Origin: Topomyia yanbarensis
Taxonomy: Eukaryota > Arthropoda > Insecta > Diptera > Culicidae
DNA length: 64,000 nt
Direction: 5' to 3'
Assembly (NCBI RefSeq): GCF_030247195.1
Contig: NC_080671.1
Location: forward strand, 466,732,766 to 466,796,765
The position numbers and the translations under genes are program-made. The notes under the pieces are model-generated. The model made no database searches and was not told the origin of the DNA. It saw nothing but the letters and a program-made list of their open reading frames with translations. Shown here piece by piece: positions 1-11,954 of the stretch (positions within the stretch are counted from its first letter, which is position 1; each line of letters begins with the position of its first letter).

Positions 1-258
1 AAAGAGAAGATAATACCGCCGGGCCAATTTTAGCTTAGCCTCTTTTATTCGCGATCGGGTCGTTGCCCTCTAGTCTGCATACTTTTCAAGTTCGAAACTG
101 CGAACACACAAAAAAAGAGGAACCGAAAACAGAACGGTCAATCACTTCTGTCAAAAAAGTGAAGTGGATGAAATGTATTGCTTCTCTCTGCTAGTAGGTT
201 CTGGTTTGATGGTGGACCATAAGTGTTAAACAGATGAAACAAGGAGATGATAAGACGT
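1..258. other. Intergenic, nothing recognised
   Basis: AT-rich DNA with no coding frame, RNA gene or repeat that I can support. Confidence 0.5.
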
Positions 259-266
259 GTGGACAT

Positions 267-1145
267 TAGGGTGGGACAAAAAATAGAATCCAGCTCCGAG
301 CAACTTTTCAGATACCATTTGGGTCCTAGAACAACTGTGCAAATTCTTAGCTCGATCCCTGAAACTATATTTTTGCGCCCACTGTTTAAAGTTTACATGG
401 GAGTTTGCATGGAAAAACTAACTTTCACAAAATAATTCCTCCGGAAGTCGCCCATTGCTTCCTAAAAATAAATCGTTATGTGGCTTTTATAGGAAATTTA
501 ACAAAGAAACGAAGTCTCGAAAACCACGAAACGATCTGACGCTTGAGAAAAAAGTTATTAAGCAGAAACCGATTGATGCTCTGACGATTGATAAAATGTT
601 CATTTTTTCTAGCACCACTGCTGTTGGCTTTCCAATTCTATGCAATTTTGTTTCGATCTTCTCTTAATGTGTTTAAATTACTTATCTATGCTGTTTGGCC
701 ACTTCGCAAGGGTTTTGGGGGATAAATTGGGGCTTCTTTTGTACATAATAAGAGAAAGTTAAAAATTTTGTATATAATTCGACCTTCAGCAGAAAAGTGA
801 AAATTTCATCGATCTTCAGGGCATCAATCGGTTTTTTCTTAATAACTTTTTCCACAAGCATCAGATCGTTTCGTGGTCTTCTAGACTTTGTTTCCTTGAC
901 AAATTTCCTATAAAAATCAGTCATCTATTTATTTTTAGGCGATAACGGGAGACTCTTGGAAGAATTATTTTGCAAAAGTAGATTTCCCCATACGAAATCC
1001 CATGTAAACTTTAAACCATGGGCGCAAAAATATAGTTTCACCGATCGAACTAAAAATTTACAGAGTTGTTTTGGGAGCTAACTGGGACCCAAAAAGTTAC
1101 TCGGAGCGAAATTTTATTTTTTTCATGTAACCATGTCCCACTCTA
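267..1145. mobile_element. Fold-back hAT-like non-autonomous element
   Basis: Two inverted arms of about 350 bp (267-617 and 786-1145) flank a spacer of about 170 bp. The arms are visibly diverged but align along their length, for example ACGAAACGATCTGA on the plus strand near 526 and on the minus strand near 870. The ends read TAGGGTGGGACA and, on the other strand, TAGAGTGGGACA. The element is bounded by a perfect 8-bp direct repeat, GTGGACAT (259-266 and 1146-1153). Terminal TAG and 8-bp duplications are typical of the hAT superfamily. No transposase is encoded; the short open frames in the two arms are mirror copies of each other, not genes. Confidence 0.85.
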
Positions 1146-1153
1146 GTGGACAT

Positions 1154-2398
1154 GCACACCAAGCTGATTCAACGTTTGAATATCTGCTCTGTTAGACTAT
1201 GCCGATTGCTTTCAGGGTCCTTAGAAATTGTGCAAAATTTGATAGTGTTCTGCTGAATCTACAGACCAACATTTTTGATGCGATTTTCGAAAAGGTTTTT
1301 TGCTTAATAATTTTTCTCGGTGAAGTTCAACAAGCTTGTATTGCTCGTTAGATAAACATTTTTTGTTATCCACTTTTGGTTGAAGAGGAGTATTATCGAA
1401 TAAACTTTCGACCGAAAGAACCTGTGGACGTTTATACTATTTGACCAACTGGTAACAATTGTCCAAAGTTTATATATTAATGATGAAGAGCAGCTCATGC
1501 CGCAAAGAAGGAAATATAACAGATGTATATATCGAAGAAGCCAACCAAAAAGTTACGAGTCGACATCAAAAGACAATAAATCTATATTCTAGAATGTTTT
1601 AGACGGGATGGTGCTGTAAGTACTGATCGTAGCATCTATCTTATTCTTACATATGTTGGATACATGGTAAATACCCAATTCATTCAGCACCATGTCTGTT
1701 AAATAAACCGGTTGTCGGCTAACCGGTAAACGTCAATGGAGTCCAATTCATTCCAAAAAAGCTGAAACGACCTAATTGTCTAGACTGTATAGACTGCCTC
1801 ATCTAGTTTTTAAATTTATCTTACTATCATTTGCTACACGTTCCTGGTGATAGTAATACAGACAGGGAAATTGTGGCACACATAACACACCGATCATTAA
1901 GCTGTGCAAGTGTTAGACAATCTTTTCCAATAAGATAAACCATACACCCCGGTATTGTTCGCCAGGTTCGATGACGAAAGCAACGGTAAGTTTTTGTTTG
2001 TTTTTATCAGCATTCGTTAGAACTTTTACCACTGTGCACCAGTGCCCTGCCTGTCTTTCTATGTGATTGTAGTGCGACGGAACAAGTAAAAATATGATAC
2101 AGACACTCGACCGACTCGACAGAGAGTGCTTATAGCGATGGCAAGAACATGCCAGACGGTCATTAATAATACGTGTATACACACTTCTATGATCCAGTTC
2201 AATCGAGTGAAAAACAGATACAGAAAAACTCCTCGACATGGCATAAAAGTACGCTATAAAACATTTCGTCATCGAGAACAAGGAGAGAAGAAGCAGGAGC
2301 AGCAACAGAAGCAACAGCGACACAAAAAGAGCATAACTAATCAAGGTCATTATTTGCACAGAGTACAATCAACTTTTCTGTGTGCCACTTGAAGTCAT
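1154..2398. other. Intergenic DNA; weak open frame only
   Basis: Mostly AT-rich and unremarkable. A short inverted repeat, ACCGGTT...AACCGGT, lies at 1707-1727. A minus-strand frame runs from 2668 to 1913 with one internal TGA near 2370; its lower half has a Leu-run that resembles a signal peptide, but this arises from a CAG/GAAG-rich stretch (2280-2330). I do not recognise a protein and do not call a gene. Confidence 0.3.
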
Positions 2399-3240
2399 GC
2401 CGTCCCACGGACACGGGAAGCAAGCGAGATATTGTCCATGCTGAACTGCAGGGATCGACTGAGGTTGGTTCCCTGCTCTCGCCAACCGGTAGACAGACCG
2501 GACAGCAAATTCACATACATATGCTACTACCAGCTCCAGCTGAGTGTGAGAAGTGAGAAGCAAAACCAGTGAACACAGATTCGCACATACTGTGGGCCTC
2601 GGCTCGGATCGACCGAAAACCGGCCAGTCACCACTTGCTGTGGGGGGACACGGCTCCTGCCGCATCAACTAGACGGGGGCATTGGCATTAAATAAAGAAA
2701 AAAATAAAAGAACGTTGCTCGAACTTCTCCACTAGTCTCTTACTCCTTCTTCTGGCGATATGCTATTTGCGTGTAAGTATATTTGAATGACGAGAAAGAC
2801 GAGGAACGTGTGTATCCAATTATATCTGTTTCGGCGTATTCAAAACTTGACCCGGAGAATCCGTTAGTTGGACATTTTCGACGACGAATAGTTAGCGGCT
2901 AGCTCGTGTTGACAATGGGAAGTTTAGTGAATGGGTTTGATGTTTCGATCGTTACACCGAGTGTGTGTGTCATATTCGTTAACATCTCCACTTGGACGGT
3001 AGTCCAAGTCTACGGAAGCTATGGTAATCCAACTCTTAAATGAACAGTGGTTTTGCCAAAATCATGCGTTTAATGTTTAGTATTACAACGGGTTTCATTT
3101 AATTTTCTTCCGACGAATACAGCAGTCTCCAGCAACGTTATATAGCAAATTTTTATTCCTGTGGAATTTTGCAAAACGGCAGGATCGTTATTATGTAAAT
3201 ACGAGCATTTACAACAAGTGATTATGCACCCTCATGAATC
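2399..3240. other. GC-richer, apparently non-repetitive segment with a consensus 5' splice site
   Basis: 2400-2680 has higher GC than its surroundings and no match to any repeat family in the window. A perfect splice-donor word, GTAAGTAT, lies on the plus strand at 2773-2780. This could be a non-coding 5' exon and promoter area, but no start site or partner exon can be shown. Confidence 0.2.
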
Positions 3241-3320
3241 AAATACAGGTCCGCCAAGGGGGGGGGGGGGCGGGGTGTTTCCCCCCGGGCCCGGAGTTTT
3301 GAGGGGGGCCCGGATTTTTA
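3241..3320. repeat. G-run and GGGCCCGG-rich repeat scrap
   Basis: A run of about twelve G is followed by CCCCCCGGGCCCGG and a second GGGGGGCCCGG. A related GC-rich scrap with CCCCCCGGGCCCG occurs at 8775-8830. Both sit in AT-rich DNA, so they are probably fragments of one dispersed element. Confidence 0.45.
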
Positions 3321-3487
3321 ACAGAAACTAAAATTTTGACAAATACTTTTTCGACAAAAATTTATTTGAGAATATAATTAAAAATTCAATATCTTGTGTA
3401 TGAGGTAACTAGAATAGCGAAAATTCTGAACTATTTGATATCAATTATTTTTATACCAACCTAATTCTCGCATCGAACCAAGATCAG

Positions 3488-3655
3488 ACTCGAGCGGGCA
3501 TAGCGGAATTTTTACATTGAATGTCATGTACACAGCTCATCTGGGTTCGAATCCCAACCCCGCACACAGAAATAGAGATTTCTTATAGGAAAATTCCCAA
3601 CCTGATACGAATGACCTTAAGGTTAAAATGTCTATAATCGATACAAAAATATGAT
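3488..3655 (+). mobile_element. tRNA-derived SINE
   Basis: A polymerase III A-box-like GGCATAGCGG (3497-3506) is followed at a normal spacing of about 40 bp by an exact B box, GGTTCGAATCC (3544-3554), the split promoter of a tRNA-related SINE. The 3' part, with GACCTTAAGGTTAAAATG and ATAATCGATAC, is not tRNA-like, and the sequence cannot fold as a functional tRNA. It is a retroposed element, not a tRNA gene. The outer boundaries are approximate. Confidence 0.65.
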
Positions 3656-3659
3656 CAGA

Positions 3660-4860
3660 CTTGTAATGGTTAAACAATTAAATGGTTTGATTAGAAGCCA
3701 TGAGATTGTCTTCAAATTTCGCCGATTTGAAATCGATTTTTTTGATTTATTGAATTTCCAATCTTCGAAAGCGCTAAATTAGTATCGAAAGTAATTATTG
3801 AAAGAAAAAAAACCCTGTTGAATTCCGTGTCTTCGTTCAGGTAAATCCGAATACGTCCGGAAGAATCCATTGGATTATTTTGCAATTTTGCGTTGCACTT
3901 TTTTTACCAGGAATCGCCCAGCACCCAGTCCTCATAAACATCATCCTCGGGTTGCAGGCCATTTAGGTTTACTTTACCCCATTGAACCTTCGCTTCAATG
4001 GATTAATGTTCCTCACAAAGATTCTCGAAAGAAACTGAAGTGTGATTTCACACCCCGTGTTTGTTTACTGAGCAGCAGAGCAAAGCTCGCTCGGGTTATC
4101 CTTCACAGCGAGAGTGGTTGGTGCTTTTGGATTCTTTGTGAATATCCGACAAAAGGAACGTCAGTTACAACATCCAACTAAAACAACAAAACTATTAACA
4201 AATGCAAAAACATACAACTAAATGTAAACGGCACAGAAAGGTGGTGTGCTTCATCAAAACATTACACTCTGCGGTGAATGTGAAAAAATGAGATATTTTT
4301 CCTCCTAGTGCTACGAGCTACAAAGGAAATAAAACAGTGCACATTTATTTGTTTTTAAGTGTTTTATACAACAAAAAGAAATGGAAGCGCTCCAAAATTC
4401 TGTCGAGTTGAGATCACTTTAATTCGAAATTCTAATTGTTTTCAACGCATAACCATGTGTCTCTTGAAGTCTATCCCCTGCTCAGTAAAATTCTGCTGGT
4501 CAAAGTACCACTAGAGGCGGTTACCCTACCTCTATTTGAGAGCTTAATTGGTCAAATGAGTCATCAAAAACTCTTGATATACCAAAAGAATTCGAAATTA
4601 ATCCAAAAATTTAAATTTAAAATTTAATATATTTGGTTTGCCGTTCATTGATACAAAATTATAAAAAATCATATTCAGATACGAGATGATACGTAAAAAC
4701 ATTTTTGTAAAGGGGTCATACTCAAATGACGTAGCTTTTTTCGGCGATTTTCGACTACCAATTCCCCCTAGCAAAGACGCCAGGGGTGGAAAAAATACGT
4801 TTTACAATTCTTTCAAATACGGCCTTTTATCAACATTTTCATTTTAACAGCAAATTGCGT
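3660..4860. other. Intergenic, no gene supported
   Basis: A plus-strand frame of about 100 codons at 3870-4181 has no recognisable domain and contains a chance palindrome, CCATTGAA...TTCAATGG. The rest is AT-rich. TCATACTCAAATGACGTAGC near 4708 resembles the GCTACGTCATTTATGGATGG terminus near 37480, so it may be a repeat remnant. Confidence 0.35.
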
Positions 4861-4865
4861 ACACA

Positions 4866-5029
4866 ACCCGATCAGAATGAAATAACAAGATTATAACAGA
4901 ACACAATTTTTGTATCATATTGTGTTATGAATTAGGTCTCGTTAGTAGTTAAAATAACAAAAAATTATAACAAGTAACAGTGCGAGATACAGTTTTGAAA
5001 TATTTCTGTTATGTGTTTCTGATCGGGAA
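4866..5029. mobile_element. MITE with CCCGATCAGAA terminal inverted repeats
   Basis: CCCGATCAGAA (4867-4877) and TTCTGATCGGG (5018-5028) are perfect inverted termini of a unit of about 163 bp. Subterminal sequence is also partly mirrored, with AATAACA and TGTTATT words. No coding capacity. ACA flanks both sides, but a target duplication is not certain. Confidence 0.7.
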
Positions 5030-5270
5030 CAAGCCCCTTTCGTGACGCGTATAGTGTTAATAGTTTTGTTTTGAATTTTGTGTCATGGAGCATGAAAAGA
5101 AGATCTCTCAGTTCACAATCCTGCAGCTGTCAATGATTCTAAGAAGCATACGTTCAACTAACACACCAACACAAATAAAAGAATAATTCATGTTTTATAG
5201 GATTATGAATGTTTTCGAATCCAGCATAACGTAAAATCCAACCAAAACCCTTATTTGAAATTTGATCCAT

Positions 5271-6740
5271 GTTTCTCATTTTTTTTATTCCTACATGGAT
5301 TTTTTTATTTCGTTAAAATTTCATTGATCTATTTTTTCAAGTTGTGGATTGTATTTGTATTTCTACAATTGTAAGATTCTGCCTTTTTTTATCTATTTGC
5401 ATACTTTTATTTTATCCATCTTTTTACGTCCCTTACTTTTGCTTTTTTCTATTGCTATCACTATCACTTACTTTAATTTATAGTTTTTTTTCCGTTATTG
5501 AATTTTATTCGTAATTTTTCGAGAAAATTCTGCTTTCTTTATTTTGTTTTCTTATTGTTTCATATTTTAATACCCTGATTTTTATTTGTTTCTTTTGTCA
5601 TTCCATCTAATTTTTAGAATTTGTCTATTTACTACATTTATTCTATTTCCTTTTTTTTCATATTTTTTGCATTTCCAAAAGCAAATATTACTTATTCAAA
5701 TTCATTCTAATTTGTCTTATTGTTTAATTTTTTACCTTTCTCCTATTTTCTTCCTCATTTTCTAGTTTTTAGATTTTCGTTTATCGTAGTTTAATTTTTT
5801 CGCATTGTCCATTTAATATATTTTATTTATTTTTTATACCTTTTTCTAAAGATTTAATTCGGTATTGTTATTTCTTCATGTTTTCCATTAAACCTATTTT
5901 GAAAGTACTTTTTCTGTTGACGATTCTCCTATACGTTAACATTGATTTTTTTATTTTCCTAAACAAATATTTGATTTATCTTTTCTTGATAAATTTAATT
6001 TTTTCTTTAATTTTACCTTTAATTCGTTGTTTGAATTTATTTCAAATTTCATTTCAAGTGCTTTTTCTGTTCTTTAAATAATATCCATTTTATTCATTTT
6101 TTCGTGTTGATATCTTCATAGTATACCATGTTGGCTTTTTTCTACTATTTTTTGTTTTCCATTTTGTCTGTTTGCTCCGTTTTTGTTCAATACTTCCAAT
6201 TTTCTTTACTTTTTCATCTTTTCATCATTTCAATTTTCCAGTTTTTCAAAATTTTCTGGTTCGTCCATTTTTTTTAATTTCACTATGGTTATTTTATTCT
6301 TGTCTTTTATATATACTCCTCTAGTTTTATGCATTCTTAATGATTTATTTATTTTTTTCTATTGCTTTAAATATGTCCTGCTTTTAGTGTTAAATAAATT
6401 TTATTATTCTTGATTTATCGAGTTTTTCAGTTTTATGCATTTTTTATATTAATGTTTGTATTCTTTTTAGTAGTTTTTTCATTTTCATTGATTCTGAATT
6501 TTCCTACTTTCCTATCGATTTTTCATTATTTTCACCATTTGTTGAATAATGTTTGACTTTTTTTTCCTGTTTCCCTTTATCAATTTCTTTATAGGTTTTA
6601 TTTTGGTTTTTCTCGATTAAACATTTTTTGACAATTGACACCATTTTGTTTATTTGGTTGATTTTATTGTTTTAGCTCTTTTGTACATTCTTTTAATATT
6701 TACTTTTCCTATTGCTTTTTTAATCTTTTGCCGTTGATCG
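5271..6740. repeat. T-rich low-complexity tract
   Basis: About 1.45 kb of strongly T-rich sequence made of degenerate TTTTATT, TTCATTTT and TTTCTATT words. The Phe/Leu/Ile-rich reading frames in it are composition artefacts. It resembles the degraded flank of the TTTGATTCA minisatellite (15840-16390) and may be a decayed array of the same kind. Confidence 0.7.
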
Positions 6741-6744
6741 CCGC

Positions 6745-8497
6745 ACAGTGGATCCACTCCATACAAAAGCTGGGCAAAACCCAAAAAGTTTTTTAAAATG
6801 TCTGAAAATATCATCTAAGGGTAATTTTGGTGCTCGATTTTGATTGAATTAGGACGCTAAAATGAGAATTAGACAGCCTAGGGTGGCTCTAAAAGTTTTT
6901 TTTCAGTTTCGCAAAAAGTGAATTTTACTAGCTTCTCAAAACAGATACTTCGTAAGTGAACAGAAACATTTTGATTTCCTAGGGTAGTCCTTAGTAACGA
7001 GTGGGGAACCGAAATCTGGAGAATAAAAAATGATGTAATTTTATACATTTGTTTGAAGATCTGCAGTCCAATCTGAATACCATCGTAGAAAAAATCATTC
7101 CTTCATAGCTCTTTAAGAGATAATCCTCATGTACTAATTTGTGAACGTATGCGTTTAGAATAGCTATGAAAAATAGCATATCTAAAGGTGTTTGATAGAA
7201 TGCCTTAATTTTTTGTTTTTTGGTTTATTTAATTATAGTTATCGTCAAAGCTATTAAAAGATGACGGGTTTATTTGATTTTGATGAAGATCTCAAATCAT
7301 GGCCTACTATGATCTATTCACAGTTGCTAATACGATGCATGCTGCAGCTAAGCCGCTCAATACTTTTCCATTGATTTTCAATTCCAATGATGATATGAAT
7401 ATCTCTCCTTGTGGGTACAGACTTAGTTTTTCATACGAAAATATCCTGAGCATACTTTGCACTGTATGCTTTAAAATAGAGACGTGAGCGTTTTTTCATG
7501 AAGCTCTCGTCAATTTGGAAGTGAATTATAGAGGGAGATTTTGAATTTGATTGTGATAGATTCAATAGGGAGTTTGCACTTGAAAATAAATGTTGCATTA
7601 CATTAATTACAAAGAACACTTCCCACACTCACGTGTTTACCTTACATCGGTCACCAGTGAAGCTAACGACCAATGCCTAACAAAGAGATAGGATTCATGG
7701 AAAGATATAATAATAGTTGCAGTTAGTTTGTCTCATTGGCTTCTATATATTTGAATTTTTCTATACTGCAGATAACTGTGAAAATTAGAAACACGAGTCA
7801 TAGTTGCAAGACGGTTAAGGCATACTTATATTTGTATCAAGGAAATCGCCCCAAACCCTGAATTTACAAGCAGCGTTCAGAAAAAGAAATCCACCGGTGC
7901 ATAATAATGCTAACTTCATGAAATTAAAAAATACCACGTGTCTCCACGAAAAAACTAATTTTACAAATGTTTAAATATCAACCTTTGGCGCAAAATGGCG
8001 CAAGATGGCGCTATGATTTTTGAAAACTAGATAAAATTCTACGTCAGTTGTACTAGATGAGATCCTTCAACACGCTTTTACCGATAAAGAAATGACACTC
8101 TGAATATAAATAAGTCCGCGTTAAACAATTTAGTTATATTGATTTTATTGGTAACTTTTTAAATACTCATTATTTCTCAAATCGAAATACACCGTTAAAT
8201 TCCTGAGATGATTTTCTATTAGAAACGCCTATACGAGTTGTTAAATTATCATTGTAGTACCTATTAAAGCGAGATGAATTAGAATGAACAAAAACTTTTT
8301 GTCACTCGAATTCATGCAGATTTTCAAGACCTTGTACGGTTCAAAAAATGTAGCACTTATATTTTTCAATCGATTGACTCGAAAATTTGGCGAATGCAGC
8401 TTTAGGTAATGTACACTTAGGAAAAAATATAAAAGGTGTGAAAATCGACAACAAATTTTGGAGGTTTTGACCAGCCCGGCCCCACTGTGCGCCGTTT
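6745..8497. mobile_element. Possible TIR element, CGCACAGTGG termini
   Basis: CGCACAGTGG at 6745 and CCCCACTGTGCG at 8482-8493 form inverted ends. Similarity continues weakly inwards: GCTGGGCAAAACCCAAAAA on the left against GCTGGTCAAAACCTCCAAAA read on the other strand at the right. No convincing target duplication is seen and no transposase is encoded, so the pairing of the two ends is tentative. Confidence 0.35.
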
Positions 8498-9055
8498 AGA
8501 TTTTTTTTAATTTTTGTAATTATTACATTTTTAATCTTGCCATTTCATTACTTTTATAAATACTATTAACAAAAATGGCGCTTTTCAAAGTCACCAAAAC
8601 TGTCGAAGAGGTATTAAAAACTCCCAAAGTATAAAAAACGGTTTTTTCCTTCATTGGCACTACAACTAGAGCAAAAATGGTACATAAACATAAACTTTCA
8701 GTGTACTATACACAATATCTGTGAACACCAATGGATTTCAAACATTGACTTTTTTGTACTCAGGCAATACACAGTGGTGGGGGCCCGTACGTTGGACCCC
8801 CCGGGCCCGTATTTTCTCTCTGCGGCCCTGCATATAATCTAAATTATGATGGCAACACTGCTTGAAAATAAAATTTATCATTTTTATTCATGAGCTGTCA
8901 TTCAATACGAACATTATTTTTCTACAATTGCCAAAGGCATGTATGTCTATACGATACCTAAATACAGTTGAGATTGGTTTAAAATCAGAGTTTTGAGCAT
9001 ATTATAGCCACGTTTCCATTGTTACAATATCCAGTTTTGTTTTCGGGAAACACTA
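8498..9055. other. Intergenic with a GC-rich repeat scrap
   Basis: 8775-8830 contains GGGGGCCCGTACG and CCCCCCGGGCCCG, related to the scrap at 3241-3320. Nothing else is recognised. Confidence 0.4.
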
Positions 9056-9150
9056 AAGCTTCAGTCTACTTTCTACTTCTGTCAGAGCTAGAGCTAAAAA
9101 CGAGCAAAGTGAACGACAACTAGTAGATTTTCTGTACACTGTCTGAAGAA
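9056..9150 (+). repeat. Scrap related to the leader of the LINE ORF1 fragment at 41.4 kb
   Basis: GTCTACTTTCTACTTCTG, then GAGC-AAGTGAAC-ACAA and TGTCT-GAAGAACAAA appear here and again at 41392-41480, directly upstream of the gag-like fragment. This is therefore probably a 5'-end remnant of the same non-LTR family without its coding region. Confidence 0.5.
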
Positions 9151-9589
9151 CAAATAAATCTTAACTCTTGCGATAAGGAAGGAAATTTCCGGAAAAGCGT
9201 TTCTCTAACCCAACACCACGACTTTAAATTGTATGCTATACGACAGAATATTGGAAGTGGAATGCAGTGCAGTGGAATATTTTCTGAAGCTGACAGGCTT
9301 ACAGAAGACGCCTATATTCAGTTTTACCACCTGCGTCAATCAGTACTGATATCATTCAAGACGTTAGCCCAAGCAGAAAATTTAATTTTGCGTGGTTGAA
9401 AGTAATAGCTTAGGAATTAAGAATCGCGTGCAGAACCGTAAAGAAAAATTACGGACCACTACATTATTGTAGATTTTTCGAAAGCCGAAACGGTTAATCT
9501 CGAAATCTATTGAGTAAAATAGTTTACTACTATTATGTATACAGCATAGGAACTTTAGGTGAATATATTTAGTGTATACACTTCCTATC

Positions 9590-9780
9590 ACCGGCGCCAG
9601 AGAGGTAACTCCACCATCTGGACCCTGGATGTCGACACATCACCACATGGAGACGAAGGAGGACGTGATACAGATTTTTCACTTCAGAAAATTTCAACGA
9701 CCTCGGCTGAGATTGGATCCAAACCAACTGAGATGAGCGGCGGTCACGCTTACCAATCAACCACCGCCACAGTGATGCCA
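9590..9780 (-). mobile_element. tRNA-related SINE, reverse orientation
   Basis: Read on the minus strand, an A-box-like TTGATTGGTAAGCGTG is followed by CTCAGTTGGTTTGGATCC, whose last part fits a diverged B box (GGTTTGGATCC against GGTTCGANTCC). The remainder is not tRNA-like. The pattern fits a tRNA-derived SINE of about 190 bp; boundaries are approximate. Confidence 0.5.
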
Positions 9781-9942
9781 CGATGGCAAAAACCCCAAAA
9801 AACTTTTGATTTAATCCATGTTCCATATTATTTTTCCCCAATTCTATGATACCCCAGGTATCACAATTCCAATTTTCTGGAATATCGCATGAAAATTAAG
9901 TTCTCCAGTATGTTTTGAGCTAGGGGTGTTCGATGATGTTTT

Positions 9943-10517
9943 GCCTTTCTCATATAAAGAAAGGCTATGCAATCACTGTAAAAATCGACTTTTTAACCGA
10001 GGCCCGGAGGACCGAGTTTCATACACCATTCGATTCAGTTCGTCGAGATCGGCAAATGTCTGTGTGTGTATGTATGTGTGTGTGTGTATGTATGTGTGTG
10101 TCATTTAAACTCACACAATTTTCTCAGAGATGGCTGAACCGATTTTCGCAAACTTAGTTTCATCTGAAAGGTATAACGCTCCCATAAGCTGCTATTGAAT
10201 TTTTAGTTGATCCGACTTCCGGTTCCGGAGTTACGGGTTGAAGAGTGCGGTCACACAGCAAATTCCCATATAAACTGGTATCACCATGATGTTCAAAGTA
10301 AGGATACACTGGAATTTCCCATATAAATCGGTACTATCGTAATACCTCAGAGGCTAAAAACTATTGAAATGGTCACCAAATTACTTCTAATCGCAGATCT
10401 AGATCACTGATTGCCAATCAAACATTCTTTGAATATATTGTCCACTATCGACAATTCCGGAATTCCGGGCATATTCCACAATTAAAGTCACATCGGTTCT
10501 TCGGTGATGACTGAACC
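9943..10517 (+). repeat. GCCTTTCT repeat family, left part (copy 1)
   Basis: It begins with a terminal stem-loop, GCCTTTCT-CATATAA-AGAAAGGC (9943-9965), followed by the conserved core with ACCGAGGCCCGGAGGACCGAG, a TGTATG/TGTG microsatellite, and the recurring module with AGATGGCTGAACCGATTTT and TTCCGGTTCCGGAGTTACGG. It matches the minus-strand copy at 23905-25240 closely, but lacks about 340 bp at about 10290. It ends abruptly in a G-run at 10518. Non-coding; the class of the element is unknown to me. Confidence 0.75.
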
Positions 10518-10795
10518 GGCGGGGGGGGGGGGCGTCGCCGCCCCTCCCCCCTCCGCCTTACCCTTACACCTCTCTCCATCATCAATCCCCTCCCCTTGGA
10601 CCACCCTCACGCCCGCATTTCCTTCATCCACCCCGTATACCGAAATAAGATGAAGGATTTCTGACGCATCCTCCACTCCCACTCTACTAACCCCCCATTC
10701 CCTCTACTTTCAAACCCATTTCACCAACATTTCAAAATATAATCACATGAAGATAACATTGAACTCATGCTGATTAAGCTAATTAAATACTATTC
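10518..10795. repeat. G-run followed by a C-rich pyrimidine tract
   Basis: A run of about thirteen G interrupts the repeat, then about 200 bp of C-rich CCCTCCCC-type sequence follows. A similar C-run with ACACTCGCACCCGCA follows another copy of the same family at 23590-23630, suggesting a shared variable segment. Confidence 0.5.
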
Positions 10796-10802
10796 TTTTG
10801 CT

Positions 10803-11790
10803 TTTCTCATATTGAAAGGTTATGCAATTGCCCCAAAAACCGACTTTCTAACCGAGGCGCGGAGGGCCGAGTCTCATGTAACATTCGACTTAGTTCGCCG
10901 AGATCGCAAAATATCTGTGTGTATGTATGTATGTATTTATGTATGTATGTATGTATGTATGTATGTATGTATGGATGTATGTGTGTGTATGTGCGGATTT
11001 GTTAACAAAATGTCCACATCGGTTTCTCGGAGATGGCTGAACCGATTTTTACAAACTAAGATTCAAATGAAAGGTATAATATTCCCACAGGTTGCTATTG
11101 AATTTCATTTTCAACCGACATCTTGTTCCGGATTACGAGTTGAAGAGTATGGTTGCAAAACAAAATTTGTTGATTTGTCCACATCGGTTTCTCGGAATTT
11201 TCTGAACCGATTTTGACAAACTTGATTTTAAAAGAAAGGTCCATCAGCTGCTGTTGAATTTTGTGTGGATACGAGCTCTGGTTCTTGAATTACAGGGTGA
11301 TACGTACGATCACGCAGTAAAAAAGGTGAATTTTTTTCCAAAATGTAAACACAACTGTTGAATTTGTAGATCTAGGTCACCAACAGTCATTCAAAGTCTC
11401 TTTGGCCACACTGGCCACCATCGACGGATCCGGAAGCATCCAAATTCAGAATAACGGCTATATTGGTTTCTCGAAAATGGCTAGACCGATTTGATCAACT
11501 GAGTCTCAAATGAAAGGTGTTGCGTCCCCGGAAACCGATATTAAATTCCATCTCCATCCGACTTCCGGCTCCGGAGTTACGGGTTGTGGAGTGCGATCAC
11601 ATAGAAAACTCCGATTCAAACCGATACCGCGATGAATGCAAAAAGGTGCTCTTATATATACTTACCAAGTGTAATAAGAATGAAAGACATTTCCATAATG
11701 TTATATTGTACGAACCAGCTATTAAATCATAGTTTGGAGAAATGAGAAAGGCACAATTGCACCTCTAGGTGGATTAAAACAGGTTTTTTT
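10803..11790 (+). repeat. GCCTTTCT repeat family, copy with right end
   Basis: It starts with a diverged left motif, GCTTTTCTCATATTGAAAGG, and the conserved GAGGCGCGGAGGGCCGAG core. It has a (TATG)n tract (10920-10985) and three copies of the module with GCTGAACCGATTTT or CTAGACCGATTTGATC. The right end reads GAGAAAGGC (11744-11752), then CTCTAGGTGGATTAAAACAGG. GCCTTTCTC at the left and GAGAAAGGC at the right form short inverted termini. The last 450 bp are nearly identical to the inverted copy at 23905-24340. Confidence 0.75.
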
Positions 11791-11954
11791 TTATTAACTC
11801 GTCGTTAAACTATCAACTCAATTTCCATCTGGTATCCTAATTTTGATTTAATTTAGTAATTTAATTTTACCACGCCTAGTCTAGCTTACCCAAGTAACAA
11901 TTTGAAGTTTTGTAGCATGCTACAAGTGCAATCTAAGTTTTATCAATGGCTGTA

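Noticed and set aside
1913..2668. Secreted protein suggested by a Leu-rich N-terminus on the minus strand
   Set aside because: The Leu run is the complement of a CAG/GAAG-rich stretch, the frame has an internal stop and begins at TTG, and the opposite strand is also open.
3488..3655. Functional tRNA gene
   Set aside because: A and B boxes are present, but the flanks cannot form acceptor and anticodon stems; a SINE explains it.
3870..4181. 103-codon plus-strand open frame as a gene
   Set aside because: No domain, no start or splice support, and flanked by repeat remnants.
5878..6413. Small membrane proteins
   Set aside because: Phe/Leu/Ile frames in a T-rich low-complexity tract.
6745..8497. 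An 8-bp target duplication (GCCGTTGA and GCCGTTTA) around the CGCACAGTGG ends
   Set aside because: The two words do not abut equivalent terminal positions and differ at one base, so they are not used as evidence.
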